Assembly (NCBI GenBank): GCA_015486145.1
Contig: WFSH01000177.1
Span: 1-9,812 of the forward strand
Length of the DNA: 9,812 nucleotides
Source: Mesoaciditogaceae bacterium
Lineage (GTDB): Bacteria; Thermotogota; Thermotogae; Mesoaciditogales; Mesoaciditogaceae
Reading direction: 5' to 3'
The notes beneath the pieces were generated by a model, which was not told the DNA's origin, did no database searches, and saw only the letters and a list, made by a program, of their open reading frames with translations. A program made the translations under genes and the position numbers. Below are positions 1 through 5,945 of this stretch, piece after piece; the first letter of the stretch is position 1; the number at the start of each line of letters is the position of its first letter.

Positions 1-239
1 GTATTATCAATATTGTGAATACCTTCAATCCCAAAGTCATCATTATTGGTGGTGATTCTGATTCAATTTGGAAGAATTTTGGTAAAGAGCTGTATAAAAG
101 GATTTCCGAACGGGTAATGCCAAAAACTTTAGATGGTGTTATTTTTAGAGATACCGTTTTTAAGGGGAGATCAGCTTCAATTTTTGGTGGTAACATCATG
201 GCAATAGATCACATCATAGAAACACTTGAAGTTTCGTAA
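1..239 (+). CDS. ROK-family protein (sugar-responsive repressor or glucokinase), C-terminal fragment
   Basis: Only the last 78 complete codons are present (reading frame from base 3, stop TAA at 237-239), so the start and all catalytic or DNA-binding parts lie outside the window. The visible sequence begins IINIVNTFNPKVIIIGG, the conserved helix-strand that opens the last part of the ROK (repressor, ORF, kinase) fold. It is followed by a surface helix (IWKNFGKELYKRISERVMP) and a closing segment with SASIFGGNIMAIDHII, corresponding to the usual 'G.aGAa.la' ending. ROK proteins either phosphorylate sugars such as glucose or act as sugar-sensing repressors with an added N-terminal winged helix; the two classes cannot be separated from this end alone. 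The tail departs from the usual glucokinase GAA ending, which leans slightly towards a regulator. It sits 67 bp upstream of a glucose-type importer in the same direction, which suits either role. Confidence 0.8.
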   Translation, partial: IINIVNTFNPKVIIIGGDSDSIWKNFGKELYKRISERVMPKTLDGVIFRDTVFKGRSASIFGGNIMAIDHIIETLEVS

Positions 240-250
240 ATTCTAAGAAA

Positions 251-279
251 TTGACCGATGACGGCCAGTGGCCGATAAA
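251..279 (+). promoter_or_regulatory. Sigma-A-like promoter of the sugar importer
   Basis: TTGACC (251-256, five of six consensus bases) is separated by 17 bp from GATAAA (274-279, four of six). Transcription would start near 286, just upstream of the AAGGAGG ribosome binding site at 292-298, giving a very short leader. Read from sequence only. The binding-protein gene could also be read through from the upstream ROK gene, since no clear terminator lies between them. Confidence 0.5.
262..274 (+). promoter_or_regulatory. Inverted repeat (candidate operator) in the promoter spacer
   Basis: CGGCC-AGT-GGCCG is a perfect 5-bp-arm inverted repeat and the only GC-rich patch in an AT-rich gap. It occupies the space between the -35 and -10 boxes and touches the first base of the -10, where a bound repressor would block RNA polymerase. 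The neighbouring ROK gene is a possible source of such a repressor; this is an inference. In RNA it could alternatively form a short hairpin, but no U-run follows it, so a terminator is unlikely. Confidence 0.4.
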
Positions 280-306
280 TTTAAAATTTTTAAGGAGGGA
301 TGATGA

Positions 307-1572
307 ATGAAGAAGATAGGAGTTTTGTTTGTGATCCTAACACTTGTAGGGTCCATTGCTGTTCTCGCAGCACAGTTTTCTATTTATGATTGGTGGACGG
401 CAGGTGGTGAAAAGCAAGCCATAACAGCTGAACTTAATTACTTCCATCAACTTTACCCGAACATCAAAATTGCGCAAAATCCAGTGGCGGGTGGTGCAGG
501 TGTTAATATGCACGCGGTCATAAAATCTTTGATATTTGCAGGTCTGCCACCAACGACATTTCAGGTTCATGCAGGATGGGAAATGTACGAGTACACGAGT
601 GCAAATCTTTTGGATCCCATAACCAACCTTTGGAAATCCGAAGGATGGACAAAAGTTTTTCCAAAAAGAATCCAAGAGCTTTGTAGTTATAGAGGGCAGT
701 ACTATGCTGTTCCAATGGATATTCACAGGGCAAATATGTTGTGGTACAACATGTCAATTTTCAAAAAACTTGGGCTAAAAATTCCAACGACTTTCCAAGG
801 TCTTATGAATGTCATGGCGAAAATAAAAGCTGCTGGGTACACGCCACTTGCGGTGGGCGATAGATATCAATGGCCAGCAGCCATGGTGTTTGAAGAACCA
901 TTACTTGCTATTGCTGGGCCTAAAACTTACGATGAATTTTTCCAAGGCAAAGTAAATTACTCCAATTCCAAGGTTAAAGAAGCGCTCAAAGATTTTAGAT
1001 ATATAATGGAGCACTATGTGAATGTGAATCATGCTTCTCTTACTTGGGATCAAGCTTGTGGGTTGGTGGCAAATGGAAAAGCGGCTATGACGATCATGGG
1101 AGATTGGGCAAATGGATACTTTATGGGATTAGGACTCAAAGCCGGGATAAATTATGGAGCAGTTCCCGTTCCAGGAAGTCAGGGTGTCTATAATTTAGTT
1201 ATAGATGCCTTCCCGGTACCAAGAGGGCTCTCGCCAACCGAAAAAGAATATGCATATGATTGGCTCAAAACGATAGCAACGGTCAAAGGACAAGCAATCT
1301 TTAACAGAATAAAGGGTTCAATACCAGCCCGAATAGATGTTCCAACCACTGGTTTTAACAGTGTACAAGTTGTTAACATGGAAGAATTAAAGAAAGATAT
1401 TTTGGTTGCTTCTGCTGTTCATGGTAGTGAAGCCCCTGCACCATTTGTAACGGCATGGGAAAATGCATTAACTGTTGTTGAATATCATCCCAGCATGCCG
1501 CTCGAGCAAGCGGTTAAGTATCTCAATGGCGTTAACGGTCGATATTTGACGCCCAAAGAACTAGTTCACTGA
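307..1572 (+). CDS. Glucose/mannose-type sugar ABC transporter substrate-binding protein (family 1)
   Basis: A 421-residue secreted binding protein that would capture a sugar outside the cytoplasmic membrane and deliver it to the two permeases encoded next. Residues 1-21 form a signal peptide (MKK, a hydrophobic stretch, then AVLAA) with no lipobox cysteine, so the mature protein should be soluble. The mature part matches from memory the Thermus thermophilus glucose/mannose-binding protein along its length: the WW pair at 29-30, AGGAGVN at 61-67, TFQVHAG at 84-90, the GWTKVFPK region at 113-120, AVPMDIHR at 134-141, MGDWANGY at 264-271, KGSIPAR at 336-342, and VHG at 371-373. Length is normal for the family. 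The start is the ATG 8 nt after AAGGAGG (292-298). Glucose, mannose or a related hexose is the likely ligand; the exact one cannot be read from sequence. It heads the operon and is separated from the permease genes by a hairpin, which fits the usual need for more binding protein than permease. Confidence 0.9.
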   Translation: MKKIGVLFVILTLVGSIAVLAAQFSIYDWWTAGGEKQAITAELNYFHQLYPNIKIAQNPVAGGAGVNMHAVIKSLIFAGLPPTTFQVHAGWEMYEYTSANLLDPITNLWKSEGWTKVFPKRIQELCSYRGQYYAVPMDIHRANMLWYNMSIFKKLGLKIPTTFQGLMNVMAKIKAAGYTPLAVGDRYQWPAAMVFEEPLLAIAGPKTYDEFFQGKVNYSNSKVKEALKDFRYIMEHYVNVNHASLTWDQACGLVANGKAAMTIMGDWANGYFMGLGLKAGINYGAVPVPGSQGVYNLVIDAFPVPRGLSPTEKEYAYDWLKTIATVKGQAIFNRIKGSIPARIDVPTTGFNSVQVVNMEELKKDILVASAVHGSEAPAPFVTAWENALTVVEYHPSMPLEQAVKYLNGVNGRYLTPKELVH

Positions 1573-1586
1573 AAATAGATAATTTC

Positions 1587-1617
1587 GGAGGAGAGATTCT
1601 CTCCTCCTTCTTTGTTT
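1587..1617 (+). terminator. Intercistronic hairpin / leaky terminator after the binding-protein gene
   Basis: A perfect 9-bp stem (GGAGGAGAG at 1587-1595 and CTCTCCTCC at 1599-1607) with a 3-nt ATT loop is followed by TTCTTTGTTT. It lies 14 nt after the stop codon and 11 nt before the next ribosome binding site. The T-run is interrupted and the next gene has no obvious promoter of its own in the gap, so partial termination or 3'-end protection of the upstream message is more likely than full termination. The left arm itself resembles a Shine-Dalgarno sequence, but no start codon uses it. Confidence 0.7.
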
Positions 1618-1628
1618 AGGGAGGTTGT

Positions 1629-2504
1629 ATGAATAAAAAGGCGTTTGCATCAATTGGTTTTGTTTTGCCTTCAATTACAATAGTTGGGATTTTTGTTTAC
1701 GCTTTCATAGGTTGGACAATAGCTGTTTCCTTTACGAACTGGAATACATTGATGCCCAATTGGTCTTTTGCAGGTTTGAGTAACTATGCTTCACTTTTCA
1801 CAAATAATTTGAGATTCCATATGGATCTCATTAACAATTTTACTTTTTTACCGTTTTTTGTTTTAGGTTCAATGGCATTAGGATTTTTTCTTGCTTCATT
1901 ACTTAATACCGGTGTGAAATTCGAGAGCTTTTTTAGAACCGTTTTTCTTCTCCCTATGGCAATATCTCTTGTGGTATCTGGAACTATTTGGGTGTGGCTT
2001 TATGATCCAACAAATGGTGCCATAGATGTACTTTTAAGAGCCATAAAATTGCCATCTGTAAATTGGTTGGGAAGTATGTCTTTCGCCCTTCCTGCCATTA
2101 TAATAGCAACTATTTGGCAATACACTGGGTTCACGACATCAATATATCTCGCAGGCCTAAGAGGTATTCCTCAAGAGATCATTGAGGCGGCAAAATTAGA
2201 TGGTGCACATGGATTTAGATTGTATTGGAACATAATAATTCCAATGGTTCAATCATCGACAGTTACTGCCTTTGTCCTTATGGTCCAACTCTCTTTACAG
2301 ATGTTCGATATTATTTGGGTTATGACATCAGGAGGACCTGCCTTTGCGACTGACATGCCAGCTGTTTATATGTTCATAGCAGCTTTTAAACAGAATTTTG
2401 TGGCTCAGGGAGCAGCCATTGCTGTTGTGGTCTTTTTACTAACTCTCGCTGTGGTTATTCCGTATTTGTTTATAGCTGGTAAAATAACGGAGGAAGAATC
2501 ATGA
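1629..2504 (+). CDS. Sugar ABC transporter permease, MalF/UgpA type
   Basis: A 291-residue inner-membrane permease subunit of a carbohydrate importer, with about six hydrophobic helices (roughly 8-34, 72-95, 104-125, 151-172, 210-231, 258-283). The cytoplasmic EAA loop that docks on the ATPase is clear: EAAKLDGA starting at residue 186 and ending with IIIP at 202-205. The SGGPAFAT segment at 234-241 is the usual position of the family's GGGP motif. It has the short form of MalF, without the large periplasmic insertion of the E. coli protein. Its ribosome binding site AGGGAGG (1618-1624) is 4 nt from the ATG, slightly close. The stop codon overlaps the next start by 4 bp (ATGA), so the two permeases are translationally coupled and should form a heterodimer. 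Substrate follows from the adjacent binding protein. Confidence 0.92.
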   Translation: MNKKAFASIGFVLPSITIVGIFVYAFIGWTIAVSFTNWNTLMPNWSFAGLSNYASLFTNNLRFHMDLINNFTFLPFFVLGSMALGFFLASLLNTGVKFESFFRTVFLLPMAISLVVSGTIWVWLYDPTNGAIDVLLRAIKLPSVNWLGSMSFALPAIIIATIWQYTGFTTSIYLAGLRGIPQEIIEAAKLDGAHGFRLYWNIIIPMVQSSTVTAFVLMVQLSLQMFDIIWVMTSGGPAFATDMPAVYMFIAAFKQNFVAQGAAIAVVVFLLTLAVVIPYLFIAGKITEEES

Positions 2505-3316
2505 AATTATCAAAAGTGGCAGTGTATGTGGTTCTTATTTTGGCAACGGTATTTTTCCTTTTTCCAATATATTTTTTGGTAGTTACTTCTTTAAAATCAC
2601 TTTCAGAGATATATACAACAAGTTCCTGGAGTCTTCCAACTCATGTGGACTGGTCAGGATTTCTTATAGCATGGCGAGGCCTAAAACAAGGATTCGTGAA
2701 CAGTTTTGAATTTACAATACCAGCTGTTATATTTTCTGTCCTTTTAGGATCTTTGGGAGGGTTTGCACTAACAAAACTTAAATTCAAAGGGGCAAATATG
2801 GTTTTTCTTTTCCTTCTGTTTGGTATGTTTTTGCCCTATCAAGTGGTACTAATACCATTGGTGAAGTTCATGGCAGTGCTCCATCTTTACGGGAATATAT
2901 GGTCATTAATCGTAACGCATACTGCTTACGGTATACCAATAACGACTTTGATCTTCAGAAATTTTTATAGTTCTGTTCCCACAAGTTTAATAGAAGCTGG
3001 GAAAGTTGATGGAGCGAATGTGTGGCAGATATATACTAAGATTATGATACCTGTTTCGATTCCTGGTATAGTGGTAGCGACAATATGGCAGTTTACAAAT
3101 ATTTGGAACAATTTCCTTTTTGGGTTGACCCTTGGTTCTATACCCAGTATACGACCTGTAACGGTTATGCTCAATAACCTCAAAGGCTCAATGATATCTC
3201 AATGGAATACATTGATGGCAGGTGCACTTTTGACTGCTTTACCAACTATCATCGTTTATCTCATAATGGGGAAATATTTTGTCAAGGGCTTACTTGGTGG
3301 GGCCGTTAAAGGATGA
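2501..3316 (+). CDS. Sugar ABC transporter permease, MalG/UgpE type
   Basis: A 271-residue permease partner of the preceding gene. The first helix (about 5-30) ends in the typical FPIYFLVVTSLKS, then comes the PYQVVLIPL region at 112-120 typical of glucose-type MalG relatives. The EAA loop starts at residue 165 as EAGKVDGA, with glycine replacing the second alanine, and ends at MIP 182-184. The C-terminus KYFVKGLLGGAVKG is the family's standard ending. Translation starts at the ATG in the ATGA overlap, with GGAGG at 2489-2493 and a 7-nt spacer inside the upstream gene. No ATPase gene follows; the next 645 bases hold no large gene. The importer therefore probably uses a shared MalK/MsmX-like ATPase encoded elsewhere. 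Confidence 0.92.
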   Translation: MKLSKVAVYVVLILATVFFLFPIYFLVVTSLKSLSEIYTTSSWSLPTHVDWSGFLIAWRGLKQGFVNSFEFTIPAVIFSVLLGSLGGFALTKLKFKGANMVFLFLLFGMFLPYQVVLIPLVKFMAVLHLYGNIWSLIVTHTAYGIPITTLIFRNFYSSVPTSLIEAGKVDGANVWQIYTKIMIPVSIPGIVVATIWQFTNIWNNFLFGLTLGSIPSIRPVTVMLNNLKGSMISQWNTLMAGALLTALPTIIVYLIMGKYFVKGLLGGAVKG

Positions 3317-3430
3317 GAAAGTACGGCAGTTTTAAAAATTCAAGTGGGGTGCAGAAAACAAATCAAAAAAATCGGTTTCACAATTTCTTGTGGAGAAAAA
3401 AGAGGTAAATAAAAAAGCTCAGAATCGATC

Positions 3431-3459
3431 TTTACACGAAAGATTTTTCGTGGTATATT
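3431..3459 (+). promoter_or_regulatory. Sigma-A-like promoter for the second (Opp/Dpp-family) operon
   Basis: TTTACA (3431-3436, five of six consensus bases), a 17-bp spacer and TATATT (3454-3459, five of six) make this the best promoter in the window by eye. Transcription would begin near 3466-3468. It is the most plausible promoter for the family-5 binding-protein gene at 3962. A weaker alternative closer to that gene is TTGGAC (3622-3627), 18 bp, GATAAA (3646-3651). Confidence 0.55.
3435..3452 (+). promoter_or_regulatory. Inverted repeat (candidate operator) in the promoter spacer
   Basis: CACGAAA-GATT-TTTCGTG is a perfect 7-bp-arm inverted repeat lying almost exactly between the -35 and -10 boxes of the promoter at 3431-3459. 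A dimeric repressor bound here would exclude RNA polymerase. Its sequence differs from the dyad at 262-274, so a different regulator is implied. As RNA it would lie upstream of the predicted start and would not be transcribed from this promoter. Confidence 0.45.
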
Positions 3460-3473
3460 TTAAAATGTGTAAT

Positions 3474-3492
3474 TTGTTCGAAATGTGAACAA
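3474..3492 (+). promoter_or_regulatory. Second inverted repeat just downstream of the predicted transcription start
   Basis: TTGTTC-N7-GAACAA is a 6-bp-arm repeat starting about 15 bp after the -10 box, in a position typical of a roadblock or repressor site. Arm length alone is modest evidence in AT-rich DNA, so it is scored low. Confidence 0.3.
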
Positions 3493-3860
3493 CGAAACGC
3501 AAGAAATCTGAAATTAGATATTTTAAAGATAACTGAAGATTTTTATTTTTGGCAAAAATAGAAGCAACTAAAAACTTCAATTTACCCTCACTTTAACGAT
3601 CAAAAAAGAGTGGCAAAAAATTTGGACATGACAAGAAGCAATCATGATAAAAACACAAAAAGTCTAACTACTATCCAAAGTGTGATAGGTATTTATATCC
3701 CAGCTTTTCAGAATGGCAAGCGTAGAAGAACATAGAGTGTTGCACTCAAACTAAAAGGTAAATTCTTAAATTCTTGATGTTGTTGCCTAATATCAGGAGA
3801 AAATTAGAAAAATTGAATACCCTCATTTTGAAGCTTCATTCGTTGAAAAAAGTGTTTAAA

Positions 3861-3870
3861 AGGGAGGTGA
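3861..3870 (+). promoter_or_regulatory. Strong Shine-Dalgarno sequence with no large gene behind it
   Basis: AGGGAGGTGA matches the 16S rRNA anti-Shine-Dalgarno over nine of ten bases, as strong as any ribosome binding site here. It lies 92 nt upstream of the binding-protein start and cannot serve that ATG directly. The only reading frame it can serve is the short one starting at TTG 3880, 9 nt downstream. Confidence 0.5.
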
Positions 3871-3879
3871 GTTAAAAAT

Positions 3880-3942
3880 TTGATTCTCAAAATGTTGATC
3901 AACACAAACTTGTACATCTTGAAAAGCTGTTTTATTGAATAA
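3880..3942 (+). CDS. Possible 20-codon leader peptide upstream of the binding-protein gene
   Basis: From TTG at 3880 a frame of 20 codons runs to TAA at 3940-3942, encoding a peptide rich in leucine and isoleucine (MILKMLINTN, then LYILKSCFIE). It is preceded by the strong Shine-Dalgarno at 3861-3870 and ends 19 nt before the ATG at 3962. Its end is close to the next ribosome binding site (3948-3954), so ribosomes finishing here could affect initiation there. An in-frame ATG at 3892 is an alternative start, though farther from the Shine-Dalgarno. There is no run of one regulatory amino acid and no obvious attenuator. It could equally be the scar of a deleted gene that kept its ribosome binding site. 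I do not recognise the peptide. Confidence 0.3.
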   Translation: MILKMLINTNLYILKSCFIE

Positions 3943-3947
3943 TGAAA

Positions 3948-3954
3948 GGGGAGG
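3948..3954 (+). promoter_or_regulatory. Ribosome binding site fixing the binding-protein start at 3962
   Basis: GGGGAGG ends 7 nt before the ATG at 3962, where the protein begins MKKFL and enters a signal peptide at once. The same frame is open back to a TTG at 3935, but that start would place nine polar residues before the signal peptide and would ignore this site. Confidence 0.85.
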
Positions 3955-3961
3955 AGTTTGT

Positions 3962-5656
3962 ATGAAAAAGTTTCTAATTTTTGTGATTGTTTCATCGTTT
4001 TTGCTCTTAGGAGTTGTTGCGTTTTCACAGAGTCTTACTAACATTTTCCCGCAAGTTCCAAATGCCAAATATGGTGGAACATTACGATTAGTTATGCCAT
4101 GGGGACCTTTAACTTTTAATTTAAACCCATTTTTGTCACCTGGGGTACGTTTAGGGATTATTCCAGAAATCTACGAACCTCTTTTTTACGTTAATTCGTT
4201 AAATAATCACATAACACCCATGCTTGCCACTTCTTACAAGTGGGAAGACAATGCTTTGAAATTGGTCGTAACGGTGAGAAAAAATGTTAAATGGTCTGAT
4301 GGCACTCCTTTTACGGCCAAAGATGTGGCATTTACATTCAATTATATAAAGCGCTATCCAGCTCTTGACACCTATGGTATATGGTCCAAGACGTCTACTC
4401 TTCAAAGTGTTAAAGCAAAGGGAGATACAGTGATTTTCACATTTTCGAAGCCAGATACACCTCTTTTCTATTATATTTCAAGTGTCTTAATAGTCCCGGA
4501 GCATGTGTGGTCAAAAATTTTGGATCCAACGAAGTACACGAATCCTAAACCAGTTGCCACTGGACCATTCATTTTCAAAGCTTTTAATGCACCTAATCAA
4601 ATTATAGCTGTCAAAAATCCCAATTACTGGATGAAAGGAAGACCCTATCTTAATGAGATAGAAATGTATTCTGTTAAATCCAACACCACGGCACTTTTAT
4701 ATATGCTACGGCATAAATACGATGCTAGCTATTTATACATTCCTGATCCTCAAAGAACTTGGATTTCGCCGAATCCAACTTTGAACCATATGTTCTGGCC
4801 AACGAACAACATCAATGTACTGTATATGAATACGCAGAAGTTTCCGTTTAACGATTCCATATTTAGAAAAGCGATATCGATGTCAATAAATAGGAAAACA
4901 CTTGAAAAAACGGCATATTTTGGTACAGGTGGATATGATCAGAATCCCACAGGAATAATTCCAGCCCAACAAAAAGAATGGATAGATCCAACTTTATCAA
5001 CCTTGGCTTCTCAAATAGGTTCTTATGATCCTCAAAAAGCGCAAGAGTTACTTGCTTCCATAGGATTTAAGAAAAATTCACGTGGTCTTTTGACTACCCC
5101 AAATGGAAAAGTTTTACCTACATTCAAAATACTTGTTGGGGCCGGATGGACCGATTTCATCTCAATGGCTCAAGTGATATCCAAAGAACTTGAACAAATT
5201 GGTATAAGAACAACAATAGACCAAGAACCATGGTCCACATACATTTCTAGTGTCATGACAGGCACTTATGATATGGTGATTTGCTGGGGGACAGGTGTAG
5301 GTCCTACGCCTTACTATTTGTACTATCGAGAGTTTAACCCAGCATTTTCAGCATCTAAAATAGGGGAGACGGCTGTGAGTGATTACTCAAGGTATACGAA
5401 TCCTCTCATTACAGCAGCACTAAAAGTTTACGCCAGCACGAGCAATTTAAATCTTCAAAAACAAGCAATATATACGATTGAGAGAATAGTGCTTGAAGAC
5501 GTTCCTTTTGTGGTTTTAACCAATAGAACACAGTTCTTTGACTATTCTACAGCACATCTTGTTGGGTGGCCATCTGAAAGTAATCCCTACACCTCTGGGG
5601 GCAATTTCGATGGTGAAGATGGTTTACCAATGTCGCTTAATATTCATCTAAAATAA
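3962..5656 (+). CDS. Family-5 extracellular solute-binding protein (oligosaccharide or peptide ABC importer)
   Basis: A 564-residue exported binding protein of the peptide/nickel/oligosaccharide class (SBP_bac_5). Residues 1-22 are a signal peptide (MKK, hydrophobic core, then VVAFS) without a lipobox cysteine. The mature part starts near the family's GGTLRL strand (38-43) and contains its signature WSDGTPFTAKDVAFTF (111-126), TGPFIF (200-205), the KNPNYWMKGRPYL element (218-230), FRKAISMSINR (301-311) and the EQIGI strand of the second lobe (411-415). Where E. coli DppA has a WTGDNGDP loop whose aspartate holds the peptide amino group, this protein reads WGTGVGPTPYYLYYR (442-456) with no acidic residue. 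That fits the oligosaccharide-binding relatives of Thermotoga better than a peptide binder, but this is an inference from memory. It is followed by a terminator, then by permease and ATPase genes of the same importer class, its likely partners. Confidence 0.9.
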   Translation: MKKFLIFVIVSSFLLLGVVAFSQSLTNIFPQVPNAKYGGTLRLVMPWGPLTFNLNPFLSPGVRLGIIPEIYEPLFYVNSLNNHITPMLATSYKWEDNALKLVVTVRKNVKWSDGTPFTAKDVAFTFNYIKRYPALDTYGIWSKTSTLQSVKAKGDTVIFTFSKPDTPLFYYISSVLIVPEHVWSKILDPTKYTNPKPVATGPFIFKAFNAPNQIIAVKNPNYWMKGRPYLNEIEMYSVKSNTTALLYMLRHKYDASYLYIPDPQRTWISPNPTLNHMFWPTNNINVLYMNTQKFPFNDSIFRKAISMSINRKTLEKTAYFGTGGYDQNPTGIIPAQQKEWIDPTLSTLASQIGSYDPQKAQELLASIGFKKNSRGLLTTPNGKVLPTFKILVGAGWTDFISMAQVISKELEQIGIRTTIDQEPWSTYISSVMTGTYDMVICWGTGVGPTPYYLYYREFNPAFSASKIGETAVSDYSRYTNPLITAALKVYASTSNLNLQKQAIYTIERIVLEDVPFVVLTNRTQFFDYSTAHLVGWPSESNPYTSGGNFDGEDGLPMSLNIHLK

Positions 5657-5667
5657 AATAATTTGGC

Positions 5668-5714
5668 AAAGGATGGGGACTCAATGTTTCCATCCTTTTT
5701 GCTTTTTATTTTAA
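5668..5714 (+). terminator. Rho-independent terminator after the binding-protein gene
   Basis: AAAGGATGG (5668-5676) pairs perfectly with CCATCCTTT (5690-5698) around a 13-nt loop, 11 nt after the stop codon. It is followed by a T-rich tract broken by GC and A (TTGCTTTTTATTTT). The stem can be extended by GC (5666-5667) with TTGC after a small bulge. It should end most transcripts of the binding-protein gene before the permease genes. Confidence 0.85.
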
Positions 5715-5780
5715 AATTGCGAGCATTAAAATTCAGAAAAGTTGAAGCTAAATAAATGTTTTATCGCTGTTAGAACGTCG

Positions 5781-5800
5781 TTCCGGCCAAAAGGCCGGAA
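5781..5800 (+). repeat. Palindromic element, possible dispersed repeat
   Basis: TTCCGGCC-AAAA-GGCCGGAA is a perfect 8-bp-arm palindrome with a 4-nt loop, flanked by CGTCG on the left and TCTC on the right. Its form, close to 'gtcattccgg...ccggaatc', resembles small palindromic repeats scattered between genes in many bacteria (for example the Neisseria dRS3 type). No second full copy is present in the window, so membership of a repeat family is an inference. No T-run follows directly, so it is not a typical terminator. Confidence 0.5.
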
Positions 5801-5945
5801 TCTCTTAAGGCTGTTTTTTATGAGAGAATTTTTCAAAATTTTTAGGATGATAAAGAATGTCATGATCGTTTGGACAATATATATCTGCTATATTAGATTC
5901 GTAGAAGGGGATGATAATAGTTGGGGATCAAAGTCGCATCCGGAA

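Larger units (their letters stand above)
3317..3961 (+). other. Long intergenic / leader region without a large gene
   Basis: This AT-rich stretch separates the two transport operons. I see no convincing terminator for the first operon. A good promoter lies at 3431-3459, inverted repeats at 3435-3452 and 3474-3492, a small dyad at 3544-3560 (TATTTTT-GGC-AAAAATA), a 5-bp dyad at 3735-3747 (GAGTG-TTG-CACTC), and a possible leader ORF at 3880-3942. An open frame from the ATG at 3628 to 3735 (35 codons) has no ribosome binding site and no recognisable similarity. If transcription starts near 3467, the binding-protein message has a leader of about 495 nt. I could not match it to a known riboswitch class. 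Confidence 0.6.

Noticed and set aside
260..271. Resemblance to the M13 universal primer site (GACGGCCAGTG), suggesting vector contamination
   Set aside because: Only 11 bases match, the flanking bases do not match vector polylinkers, and the match lies inside a perfect inverted repeat in a sensible promoter context.
3628..3735. 35-codon open frame starting at ATG 3628
   Set aside because: No Shine-Dalgarno sequence precedes it, the translation is polar and unremarkable, and nothing links it to a known family; chance open frames of this size are common.
3735..3747. GAGTG-TTG-CACTC dyad as a CIRCE heat-shock element
   Set aside because: CIRCE has CACTC first and GAGTG second with a 9-bp spacer; here the order is reversed and the spacer is 3 bp.
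3935..3961. Upstream TTG start for the family-5 binding protein
   Set aside because: It would put nine extra residues before a clean signal peptide, and it lies upstream of the strong ribosome binding site that serves ATG 3962.
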